Below, one piece after another: positions 1 to 6,510 of a stretch of DNA of 13,730 nucleotides. Where the stretch lies: contig JBOHVS010000103.1 of assembly GCA_050735975.1 (NCBI GenBank), positions 1-13,730 of the forward strand, read 5' to 3'. Numbering within the stretch: position 1 is the stretch's first letter; every line of letters starts with the position of its first letter. Source of the DNA: DATMBL01 sp050735975 (GTDB lineage: Bacteria; Desulfobacterota; Binatia; UBA9968). The notes below the pieces were generated by a model. The model worked only from the letters and a program-made list of their open reading frames with translations, searched no databases and was not told where the DNA came from. Both the position numbers and the translations under genes were made by a program.

Positions 1-972
1 CTAGCCGACATTGAGTCATTGGATTTCGAATTTAGACACGCCGCCTTTGCCGCCAAAACGTTACTCGAGGCGCGGAATATTTCGTTTGGCTACACGCCCG
101 ACCATCTTTTGTTTCGGCATATTAACCTGGCCGTCAACGCGCGCGATAGATTCGGCGTGATCGGCAACAACGGCAAAGGCAAATCGACCCTGTTAAATCT
201 ACTTTCCGGCGGACTTAAACCGGTGACGGGCGAGCTCAAAGCTCATCCCGATATGAAACTGGGATACTTCGGCCAAACCAACATTCAGCGGCTCAATCCA
301 AAGTTGACCATCGAACAAGAAATCGAACAGACCAATCCGGCACTGACACGCACGCAAGTCAGAAACATTTGCGGCACGATGATGTTCGGCGGCGATTTGG
401 CGTTAAAGACAGTTTTCGTGTTATCGGGCGGCGAAAAAAGTCGAACCCTCTTGGGCAAGATCCTCGCTCATCCTTCAAATCTGCTTTTATTGGATGAACC
501 GAACAACCACCTCGACATGGAATCCATCGACGCCTTGATCGAGAGCCTGCAGGACTTTCCCGGCGCTTTGTTGATTGTCACCCATAACGAACGGATTCTT
601 CGCGCCCTAGCCACGAGACTTATCGTCTTTCACCGCGGCAGAGTAGATATCTTCGATTCGGGTTATGACAAGTTTTTAGAAAAGATCGGCTGGGAGGACG
701 AAAGCGACGGCAACGGCACACAGAAGAAGCCTACGTCACGGAATAATTACCACGATAAAAAAGACCGTGAAAAAGCGGAACGCAGAGAAAAAGCAAGAAT
801 CGAGAAGCTCGAAGCCCAGATCGTGAAAACTGAAAACGCGCTAAAGAAATACAACGAGCAGCTCGTGATCGAAGCGAATCGTAATAATCTCGCTCAAATC
901 AACGATCTGTCCAAGAAAATCAATCAGGTAAAGCAGGAAATCGAGGATTTGTATCGCGAGTATGCTGGGTAG
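1..972 (+). CDS. ABC-F family ATP-binding protein, C-terminal half (5' partial)
   Basis: The frame is open from base 1, so the first ABC domain and true start lie outside the window; 323 residues remain. They form one complete nucleotide-binding domain: Walker A at about residues 55-62 (GNNGKGKS), signature LSGGE at 141-145, Walker B LLLLDEP at 161-167 with catalytic Glu166, and switch His195 in VTHNE. A highly charged, coiled-coil-like tail (about 252-320) resembles the C-terminal extension of Uup-like ABC-F proteins. No membrane segments are visible. ABC-F proteins act in the cytoplasm on ribosomes (translation factors, antibiotic protection) or on DNA; the exact subfamily cannot be told from half a protein. 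The usual DEPTNHLD is DEPNNHLD here, a mild variant. The gene converges on the next one, with 21 bases between stop codons and no clear terminator. Confidence 0.9.
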   Translation, partial: LADIESLDFEFRHAAFAAKTLLEARNISFGYTPDHLLFRHINLAVNARDRFGVIGNNGKGKSTLLNLLSGGLKPVTGELKAHPDMKLGYFGQTNIQRLNPKLTIEQEIEQTNPALTRTQVRNICGTMMFGGDLALKTVFVLSGGEKSRTLLGKILAHPSNLLLLDEPNNHLDMESIDALIESLQDFPGALLIVTHNERILRALATRLIVFHRGRVDIFDSGYDKFLEKIGWEDESDGNGTQKKPTSRNNYHDKKDREKAERREKARIEKLEAQIVKTENALKKYNEQLVIEANRNNLAQINDLSKKINQVKQEIEDLYREYAG

Positions 973-993
973 AACCTCGGGCTTGGGTCGAGA

Positions 994-1878
994 CTATGCA
1001 GGGGGAGCCGGGGCAAAGTTTTGATCTAACGGGATATATTCATTGACGTAGTGTTTCGCATGATAGATGGTTTGAGCTTTTTCGATTGTCAACGCCACGC
1101 CGAAGAGAATGACCGAGGCCCAAGCTTCCGGACCTCCTTCACGCATCAGGACATCCACCAGACCACCCACAACCAGGAGTAGAAGGATGCCTTCCGCAAG
1201 CGCGTCGCCGACGCCTAAAAAGGGATGTCCCGTATAAAAATACCCCCCGCCGGGGTATAGGAGCGACAGTTTCATCGCGCGTTCACCGTCCTTAAATTTC
1301 ATTTGACAGTTTGGACAATTGAACTTTCCCTTCAAAAGTCTCGTGCCGCACCTGGGGCACAGGTGGTGCCTTTCGCTAACCTCCGATGGCTGCCCCCCTT
1401 TTGGCAAAGACGGCAGTATCGCTTTTAGTTTTTGAAATTCTGACGACTGCACATAATTGAAGCTCTCCGTCTTGCCGGTCTTGTATTTTAACTTGAGCAC
1501 CCGGCCGAAGAATCCGCTAGCTTTGGCCTCCGCGATGTCGCCGTAAAGAATCTGGGCGACAGATGACTTTGGCGCGAAATTCGTTTTGGTCGGAAAGTGC
1601 AAAATTCGTTTGTTCGTAAAAACCAGAACACACCGCTTCAGATAGTAAATAATCCAGCCGGTGGTGAGCTGTTCAAACAAGGACATCGGTGAACTCGCTC
1701 TCACAGCCAGCAGAATTTCCTCGTCCGGCTTTAGAAATTGCTTCAGTACCGGCGCGAAAGCCCGTAGGAGGCTCAACTGACGATTCATTGTGGCCTTGTG
1801 GGGTTTATTTCTGTGCGTTGTAAAACTAATGTCCTTGTTTATGCGCAACCCGAAGGTGTCAATTTGAACGCCGTCCAT
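994..1878 (-). CDS. PH-like domain / zinc-ribbon membrane protein, function unknown
   Basis: I chose the ATG at 1878 because a strong Shine-Dalgarno (AGGAGAGG) sits just before it. The frame stays open to 1938 without such a site, and an internal ATG at 1788 is a weaker alternative. The 294-residue product has three parts. Residues ~50-155 look like a bacterial PH-like domain (PDEEIL, FTNKRILHF and YGDI motifs typical of bPH/GRAM-like folds). A four-cysteine zinc ribbon follows, CPRCG then CPNC with Cys at about 174, 177, 188 and 191. The C-terminal part is hydrophobic, with two likely membrane helices at roughly 228-245 and 252-268. I do not recognise a named family. The layout suggests a membrane-attached protein binding lipid or a partner, but that is inference. 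It ends convergent with the ABC-F gene. Confidence 0.75.
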   Translation of the reverse strand: MDGVQIDTFGLRINKDISFTTHRNKPHKATMNRQLSLLRAFAPVLKQFLKPDEEILLAVRASSPMSLFEQLTTGWIIYYLKRCVLVFTNKRILHFPTKTNFAPKSSVAQILYGDIAEAKASGFFGRVLKLKYKTGKTESFNYVQSSEFQKLKAILPSLPKGGQPSEVSERHHLCPRCGTRLLKGKFNCPNCQMKFKDGERAMKLSLLYPGGGYFYTGHPFLGVGDALAEGILLLLVVGGLVDVLMREGGPEAWASVILFGVALTIEKAQTIYHAKHYVNEYIPLDQNFAPAPPA

Positions 1879-2153
1879 GATTTCACCTCTCCTTTTGACA
1901 AAATCGAGGTCAGAGTACCCCTGCGCGACCATCCCCAAAGAAATTGTCCTCTGACCTTGTCGCTTACTGATCCCGTTCCTCTGAACCTTGACGAACGGTC
2001 GTGGTGAATCAGCAAGCTACCGACCATGGCGCATGGAGGCATTTTAAGGCAAAGGAAGATGCGGAAGCCCATCGCCTAATTGTCAGTTCTGGCAAAATTG
2101 TCATCTTATGTCACCGTTACTGCTGCCGCTGTCAACATCACTGCTAGCTGAAA

Positions 2154-2196
2154 GATGTGTATCCATATATAAGGATGTGTATCCATATATAAGGAT
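2154..2196. repeat. 20-bp tandem repeat, two copies
   Basis: The unit gatgtgtatccatatataag occurs at 2154-2173 and again, identically, at 2174-2193, followed by the first three bases of a third copy (2194-2196). The unit contains ATCC and GGAT halves around an AT-rich core, so each copy is weakly palindromic. Identical copies suggest recent slippage or conservation as a binding site. It lies in non-coding DNA. Confidence 0.9.
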
Positions 2197-2350
2197 AAGG
2201 GGAAGGAGAGGACGAACCAAAAAGGCAAGACGAATCGTTAGAAAGGAAAGATGAAAAGGGGCGAACACCGTGATCGAGGTCGTGCAGCGTGATTCCGGAG
2301 AGGGGAGAATTGAGGAGCGATGAAACAAGCTGACGCGGCGCACAGATCGA

Positions 2351-2377
2351 AGGGTCGGAAACGGGGTCAGTCCTTTA
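2351..2377. repeat. REP-like intergenic motif, best-preserved copy
   Basis: The motif agggtcggaaa followed by ggggtcagtccttta lies here. Related copies are at 4425-4455 (same gggtcggaaa lead, degenerate second half) and 3453-3467 (ggggtcagactttta, 13 of 15 positions equal to the second half). Such GGGGTCAG-type elements resemble the REP sequences mobilised by RAYT (Y1-type) transposases. No such transposase is in the window, so these would be non-autonomous or relic copies. The family assignment is from memory of the pattern. Confidence 0.45.
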
Positions 2378-2429
2378 GTTTTACGGAGAGAAGAGTGGAA
2401 ATATTTACATCAGCCGGGCGAACCGAGAG

Positions 2430-3332
2430 CTATCGTTGGAGTTTAAGTTCAGCATCGACATATTTCCTTAATCCCGCCACAAGCTCGATGTCTCGAACCG
2501 GTATCTCCTCGAACTTGGTAGTGCTTTCAAAAGCCCGCAGCACCTGCCTACCCTTCTCAGTCTGATGCATGTGAAGCAAAACTTCCTTAACTCTCGTCAC
2601 AAGGTTGGCAGGGAGATCCGCTCGATAGCTGACTATCTGCCGCGGAAACGAAGCCGTCTCATGAATGACCTTGAAGGTGCCAAGGCTTTTCGCCAATATG
2701 AGATACTTCTGATCATCGGTCGCCCCGGCCGCCACCACTCCATTCAACACCAAGAATATTGTTTGCGAGTCACTGTGACTAAAAATATAACCCACTTCGT
2801 CAGATTTCACAGGGTCAATTCCCCGTCTCTTGGGCGCCAATCGGAACCCCTTTTCCAGTAAAACCATTTTCGGAAAAAAATAACCGGCCGAACCGAAAGG
2901 TTCCTCAAAGGCAATGACCTTGCCCTTGAGATCCTTCAATCGAGCAATGCCGCCATCTTTTCGCGTGAAGATAACCGACCGGTATTCGCTTTTTCCCGTC
3001 TTCCAGCGCCGGAGCAGAAGCTTGCTGCCGGACAGACGGCTTACGGCCATCGAAGGGAAAAAGCTATCTATGTAAAGATCTACTTGTCGCGTTTGCAAGA
3101 ACGAGGACATGGCAGGAATGCTCTCCGCCACGACAACTTTCCCTTGGTTGATTCCCTCTGTTTGCAACTGCCGTGCAAGATAGCTCGCAAGAGGCCAAAA
3201 TTTATTGGTCTCCGCCACCGGGGATGTACTTACAGAGCCCAGCTTGAACGATCCTGCACAGGCGAGCTGGGGCAAAAGCAAGACAGCAGCGACAAATGAC
3301 AATTTCTTGCCTAAACCCAAGGGGATAATCAT
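2430..3332 (-). CDS. PhnD-like phosphate/phosphonate-type ABC transporter substrate-binding protein
   Basis: The product is a 300-residue exported protein. The start ATG at 3332 follows a GGGAGGGG Shine-Dalgarno with seven bases of spacing. The N-terminus is a signal peptide: charged GLGKK, a hydrophobic stretch at ~11-24, then ACA-GS as a likely signal peptidase I site. The nearby Cys is not in a canonical lipobox. The mature part resembles the PhnD/PF12974 solute-binding family: early PVAETNKFWPLASYL, a VDLYIDSFFPSM segment, then LKDLKGKVIAFEEPFGSAGYF, the binding-lobe signature. Family members bind phosphate, phosphite, phosphonates or other oxyanions for import. No permease or ATPase gene is adjacent, so it is a solitary binding protein here and may serve a distant transporter or a sensor. 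The ligand cannot be told from sequence. Confidence 0.82.
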   Translation of the reverse strand: MIIPLGLGKKLSFVAAVLLLPQLACAGSFKLGSVSTSPVAETNKFWPLASYLARQLQTEGINQGKVVVAESIPAMSSFLQTRQVDLYIDSFFPSMAVSRLSGSKLLLRRWKTGKSEYRSVIFTRKDGGIARLKDLKGKVIAFEEPFGSAGYFFPKMVLLEKGFRLAPKRRGIDPVKSDEVGYIFSHSDSQTIFLVLNGVVAAGATDDQKYLILAKSLGTFKVIHETASFPRQIVSYRADLPANLVTRVKEVLLHMHQTEKGRQVLRAFESTTKFEEIPVRDIELVAGLRKYVDAELKLQR

Positions 3333-3452
3333 CAGCGACCCCTCCCTCGACAGGAATGCGTAGTTCTCTTCCTAGATCCTCGCGTCTCGGTACGCAAAAA
3401 TTATCATGGATGAAAGAATTTGTCTTTAAAATTCTGTCTCCTGAAGTGTTTG

Positions 3453-3467
3453 GGGGTCAGACTTTTA
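3453..3467. repeat. REP-like motif, short copy
   Basis: The sequence ggggtcagactttta lies in the 222-base gap between the phnD-like gene and the hydrolase (3333-3554). It matches 13 of 15 positions of the copy at 2363-2377. The rest of this gap shows no gene; it should hold the promoter of the phnD-like gene, but no clear boxes are visible. Confidence 0.4.
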
Positions 3468-3630
3468 TATCTCGACTATTTGTGTTTCTGATGCGCTCCG
3501 GCGCGGCGATCCATTCTTACTCCGGCGTTGACAAGAATCGGGAGCAGCGCCGATTCAGACAATCGCCCTAGCCGGCTTCGATTCTGCGGGGAACAGGCCG
3601 TGCTTGGTGAGAAATTCGATCATAAAGCGA

Positions 3631-4371
3631 TTAAAGAGCCAGGGGCTGCTCTATCTGACAGGCATGGCCGGCTCCCGGCAGAACCTTTAACTCGCAACTG
3701 GGGATACGCGCGTTGAGCGCGAAGGCTCTCTGATGGCTGCCGTCTTCGCTGCCGGTCAAGATTATAGTCGGACAGGCGATCCGCTCATGATGACCGTCCG
3801 GCTCGGGCTTCTGGAGCGCTTTGAACTGGTAGAGGATCGTCTGCACATCGGCGAATTGATTGCGTTCGGTGAAAAGGTTCGCGAAGAAATGCGCCAGCGG
3901 CGTTGTACGAAACGCCGGGCTCAGATCCTCGAACGTGTACGCCCAGCGATAGTCTATGCCGTTGGCCGTGTAGGCGTCGATCCGCCGCTTGGCAAATTCC
4001 TTGGTGGGATTGTAACCGGTGCCGGACAACACGAGTGCCGCCGTCTTGTCCCGGCGCTGGTGGTACATGTAGGGAACGATCGCCGATCCGACTGAACAGC
4101 CGACCAGGGTCGCGGTCTCGCCGGGCAGCGCCTCGTCGATCGCTTGCCAACAGGCCTCGGCCATATCGGCGACGGTCAGGTCGGGGCCCGCCTTGGGCGA
4201 CCGGCCGTATCCCGGGATGTCGATGGCAATGCACCGGTACCAGGTCGATAGGTGCGCCAACTGAAAAATCCAACACGACTGGTCCATCGGATTGGGATGG
4301 ATAAAGGCGATCACCGGCCCCGTACGTCCCATCCGTTCATAGTAAAGCGGTCCGTGAATATGCTGAGCCAT
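3631..4371 (-). CDS. Alpha/beta hydrolase, C-terminus frameshifted
   Basis: The start at 4371 has an ideal AAGGAGGAG Shine-Dalgarno. The 246-residue product has the alpha/beta-hydrolase fold: oxyanion-loop region FIHPNPMDQSCW (about 24-34), DIPGYGRS (51-58), nucleophile elbow G-C-Ser93-V-G, acid Asp210 in TGSEDGS and His236 in GAGHAC, so the triad is present. The frame then ends early in EQPLAL. If one base of the GGGG run at 3642-3645 is skipped, the minus strand reads on for about 30 codons from WLFNRFMIEFLTKHG to a TGA at 3555-3557, giving a 271-residue protein of normal length. This indicates a one-base insertion, either real or a sequencing error. The mutation falls after all catalytic residues, so the truncated enzyme might still fold. 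The substrate is unknown (ester, lactone or C-C bond hydrolysis are typical). Confidence 0.82.
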   Translation of the reverse strand: MAQHIHGPLYYERMGRTGPVIAFIHPNPMDQSCWIFQLAHLSTWYRCIAIDIPGYGRSPKAGPDLTVADMAEACWQAIDEALPGETATLVGCSVGSAIVPYMYHQRRDKTAALVLSGTGYNPTKEFAKRRIDAYTANGIDYRWAYTFEDLSPAFRTTPLAHFFANLFTERNQFADVQTILYQFKALQKPEPDGHHERIACPTIILTGSEDGSHQRAFALNARIPSCELKVLPGAGHACQIEQPLAL

Positions 4372-4424
4372 GATACTCCTCCTTCTTTATCTAAGATCGG
4401 CTGCGAGCGGGCTCATGATTCGCA

Positions 4425-4455
4425 GGGGTCGGAAAATTGGGGGTGACGGCTTTAG
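4425..4455. repeat. REP-like motif upstream of hydrolase
   Basis: This copy keeps the ggggtcggaaaa lead of the 2351 element, followed by a degenerate gggggtgacggctttag. It sits about 55 bases upstream of the hydrolase start, in the gap between that gene and the decayed toxin. Confidence 0.4.
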
Positions 4456-4476
4456 AGCTTGACCTTAAAGCTTTGC

Positions 4477-4637
4477 TCAATTGATCACGACCAGGGCGAA
4501 GGAGCGTATGCATTGAAGCAGCATGAAGTCCTCTCGGTTCCTGGTAGATAGAGTCGCGCCGAGTGCGCGCTCAAAGCCAGTAAACAGTCATTTTGAATAA
4601 GGTCGATGTAGAGGTCTGTGTCGATATGCTTTGCCAC
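4477..4637 (-). pseudogene. PIN-domain (VapC-type) toxin remnant with internal deletion
   Basis: From a GTG at 4637 the minus strand reads AKHIDTDLYIDLIQND, the typical start of a PIN-domain toxin with its first catalytic Asp, on to SARLYLPG. Then, in another frame from 4539 to a TGA at 4477-4479, it reads NREDFMLLQCIRSFALVVIN, the typical C-terminal end of a PIN protein (N-x-x-DF-x-LLQ). PIN toxins are usually about 130 residues; only ~33 plus 20 remain, so roughly 70-80 central residues, including the middle acidic residues, are gone. Without them it cannot be an active ribonuclease. It overlaps the end of the antitoxin frame, consistent with an original vapBC pair. Assignment rests on motif recognition. 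Confidence 0.6.
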
Positions 4638-4788
4638 TAAAAAACTTTTCCACACTACCTTTGCCCGCAACTTTTTCCAGTGATTTGAGAATGTCTTTTC
4701 TGAAGACTACCAGGTTCAAAGCAGCGTCAATGGCCTCGTCTCGGTCTTCGTGCCCAGGATCGCCCGTACGCGGCGGATTTTTTTTCAT
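4588..4788 (-). CDS. Putative VapB-like antitoxin (orphan)
   Basis: This 66-residue frame starts MKKNPPRTGD and contains DRDEAIDAALNLVVFRKDIL, which reads like a short antitoxin helix region. No strong Shine-Dalgarno precedes the ATG; a TATAAC box lies only a few bases upstream, so the message could be nearly leaderless. The last ~18 residues overlap the toxin remnant in another frame. One extra T in the T6 run near 4638-4643 would make the antitoxin stop at a TAG overlapping the toxin's GTG, a common toxin-antitoxin arrangement, so the present tail may be a read-through product. The antitoxin role is inferred mainly from its partner; no named family was recognised in the protein itself. Confidence 0.45.
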   Translation of the reverse strand: MKKNPPRTGDPGHEDRDEAIDAALNLVVFRKDILKSLEKVAGKGSVEKFFSGKAYRHRPLHRPYSK

Positions 4789-5140
4789 CAAGGTTATAGT
4801 TTAGTTTAAGATTCGTTTTCATGCCGGCTCCTGATACAGACAACCGTTCACTGTATAGGTATTGGCTCAGAGTTCAAGCGTGAGGGACATTCCGGGTCTG
4901 GATATCTAGACAATCTTTCGATCAATCGCCCGACAGCATAATCTGATGAGTGACAACCTGCGTGCGGCTCGTCGGTTTAGTCCACTCCCGATTTATCCAA
5001 GTTCCGGGTCTTCGGATTTCAACCTTGAACATTGAACGCGGAACTTTGAACGATTTGCTACGGCTCCGCACCATCATCATCGAACTTGATTGCTCCCGGC
5101 CTTTGGGGATAAAAAGGCTATTCGTTAGGCCATACACCTC
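4789..5140. other. Intergenic region, divergent, with heptad repeat
   Basis: These 352 bases separate the minus-strand antitoxin from the plus-strand acetyltransferase. It must hold promoters for both. I see a possible minus-strand TATAAC box at its left edge but no convincing -35 partner. The only other structure is the 7-bp periodic repeat at 5023-5050. No RNA gene or coding frame is supported. Confidence 0.5.
5023..5050. repeat. Heptad repeat (xxTTGAA), four units
   Basis: Four consecutive 7-mers all end in GAA: ccttgaa, cattgaa, cgcggaa, ctttgaa. The same family, including the odd GCGGAA unit next to CATTGAA, occurs inverted at 12620-12654. The 7-bp phase and the shared unit order show a dispersed repeat family rather than chance. 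Confidence 0.75.
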
Positions 5141-5641
5141 ATGACAAGTTCTGAGCTATCGTTGCGATTGGCGCGACCGGCAGACGCGACCACCCTCGCC
5201 AATTTGTCGCGGGATTTAATTGAATACGGTCTCCGATGGCGCTGGACACCTATGCGGGTAGCAGCTAGTATTCGCGCCCCCGATGTTAATGTCCTCGTCG
5301 CACGCATTCACGAGAACATTGCCGGGTTTGCGATCATGCGCTACGGAGACGACGTCGCACATTTGGACCTTCTCGCTGTGGCTCCACCCTATAGACGAGC
5401 AGGCGTCGGACGCCAACTTCTTGAATGGCTCGAGAAATGCGCCGTCGTAGCGGGGATATTCAGCGTCACCCTGGAAGTGCGCGCGGGGAACGAAGGAGCC
5501 CATCTCTTCTATAAAAGTATGGGCTATCGCACGCTCGTTCACCTTCCCGGTTACTACCAAGGTATCGAGGCAGGGCTTCGCATGGGCCGGGATTTGTCGT
5601 GTCGATCACTCGACCACAGAATTCGGCGGACACAATACTAA
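5141..5641 (+). CDS. GNAT family N-acetyltransferase
   Basis: The 166-residue protein has the GNAT fold: beta strands LSLRLARPADATTLANL at the N-terminus, HLDLLAVAPPYRRAGVGRQLLEWL (about 74-97) holding the acetyl-CoA pyrophosphate loop R85-R-A-G-V-G90, and motif B LEVRAGNEGAHLFYKSMGYR (111-130). Proteins of this family transfer an acetyl group from acetyl-CoA to an amine. The arrangement is close to RimI-like enzymes, but the substrate cannot be read from sequence. The ATG at 5141 has only a weak AGG upstream. The gene stands alone, with the antitoxin divergent on one side and a broken flavin-monooxygenase gene downstream on the same strand. Confidence 0.85.
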   Translation: MTSSELSLRLARPADATTLANLSRDLIEYGLRWRWTPMRVAASIRAPDVNVLVARIHENIAGFAIMRYGDDVAHLDLLAVAPPYRRAGVGRQLLEWLEKCAVVAGIFSVTLEVRAGNEGAHLFYKSMGYRTLVHLPGYYQGIEAGLRMGRDLSCRSLDHRIRRTQY

Positions 5642-5753
5642 TCCTGTATCTTTCGATCCGCCGATGCGAACGCGTTGTGAGGACTAGCACGAGCGTTCAC
5701 GGAGGATGAGGCGGCGCGCTGGGGCGGACGAGGAGCGTCGGGAAGGGAGCTGT

Positions 5754-6462
5754 ATGACTCGGAGTGGCGAGGAGTATGTGCGCGGCCTGCGGGATGGCCG
5801 CACCGTGCTGTTGAACGGTGAGCGAGTGGCCGATATGACGACGCATTCGGCCTTCGCCGCCGGGATACGCGCCGTCGCCGAGCTTTACGATCTCGCCCAC
5901 GATCCAGCCAACCACGAGGTGATGACCTACCCCTCGCCGCGCGATGGCCGGCCCATTAACAAGTCGTGGCTGGTGCCGCGCGCCCGCGAAGACTTGGCCG
6001 CGCGGCGGCGCGCGATCAAATTCTGGGCCGATGCGCGCTATGGCTTCCTGGGGCGCTCTCCTGACCACGTGGCGTCGTTTTTCGCAGGCTTCGCGCACCC
6101 GCTTTCTACGCGCGGGGCGGGCAACAGTTCGCCGACAACCTTTTGCGCTTCGCCGCCAAGGCTGCCGACGAGGATCTGTACGTCAGCTACGTCATCGTTC
6201 AACCGACCATCGACCGCGCCAAACCGGCGCACCAGCAGGCCGAGCCCTGCCTCTACGCCGGCGTCGCCGCCGAGCGCGACAACGGCATCGTCATTCGTGG
6301 GGCGCAGATGCTCGGCACGGGCTCGGTGATGTCCGATTACGTGCTGGTCACGGTCATCTTGCCGCTCAAGCCTGGCGGCGGATATCGAGCGCTACGTGCG
6401 CTGGCCGCGAGCGGGGGGGCGGCGAGCAGCGCCTCTGCGGTTGGCCATTCGATAGCCTTTAA
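5754..6462 (+). pseudogene. 4-hydroxyphenylacetate 3-monooxygenase (HpaB) family pseudogene
   Basis: The start ATG at 5754 follows AAGGGAG. The first 114 residues (SGEEYVRGLRDGRTVLLNG, then INKSWLVPR and GRSPDHVASFFAGFA) match the N-terminal domain of HpaB-type flavin-dependent hydroxylases. Near 6093-6097 one base is missing and the reading moves to another frame: APAFYARGGQQFADNLLRF through SYVIVQPTIDRAKP, GTGSVMSDYVLVTVILPLKPG at about 6376. There it joins directly to DIERYVRWPR (from 6381), family C-terminal sequence, so about 200 central residues are deleted. A G7 run (6412-6418) shifts frame again to GGEQRL before TAA at 6460-6462. Intact members are about 480-520 residues and hydroxylate phenols with FADH2. 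This copy cannot be functional. Confidence 0.8.
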
Positions 6463-6468
6463 ATTAAA

Positions 6469-6493
6469 CTCAAGCGATGCGAAAGCCGGATTT
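6469..6493 (+). repeat. Duplicated start of hrpB, left copy of a 25-bp direct repeat
   Basis: Twenty-four of 25 bases equal 8481-8505, which spans the eight bases before hrpB and its first codons (ATG encoding MRKPDL). Here the same start reads MRKPDF and then diverges. The two copies are 2012 bases apart and bracket the serine hydrolase and vapBC genes. Confidence 0.85.
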
Positions 6494-6510
6494 CCCATCT
6501 GTCCCGCTAG

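Larger units (their letters stand above)
1879..2429. other. Intergenic region with tandem repeat and REP-like motif
   Basis: These 550 bases lie between the start of the PH-like gene and the end of the phnD-like gene, both on the minus strand. I find no convincing coding sequence; short frames here lack family resemblance and good start signals. The stretch from about 2100 is AT-rich and purine-rich. It holds a two-copy 20-bp tandem repeat (2154-2196) and a REP-like motif near 2351-2377, listed separately. The promoter of the PH-like gene should lie near 1890-2000 on the minus strand, but I see no clear consensus boxes. Confidence 0.6.

Noticed and set aside
2154..2196. CRISPR array
   Set aside because: The two 20-bp copies are directly adjacent with no spacers, and no cas genes are present.
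2320..2565. 81-residue plus-strand frame beginning MKQADAAHRSKG
   Set aside because: It has a GAGGAG sequence just before the ATG, but the spacing is too short. It runs through the REP-like motif and into the antisense of the phnD-like gene, and shows no protein-like pattern.
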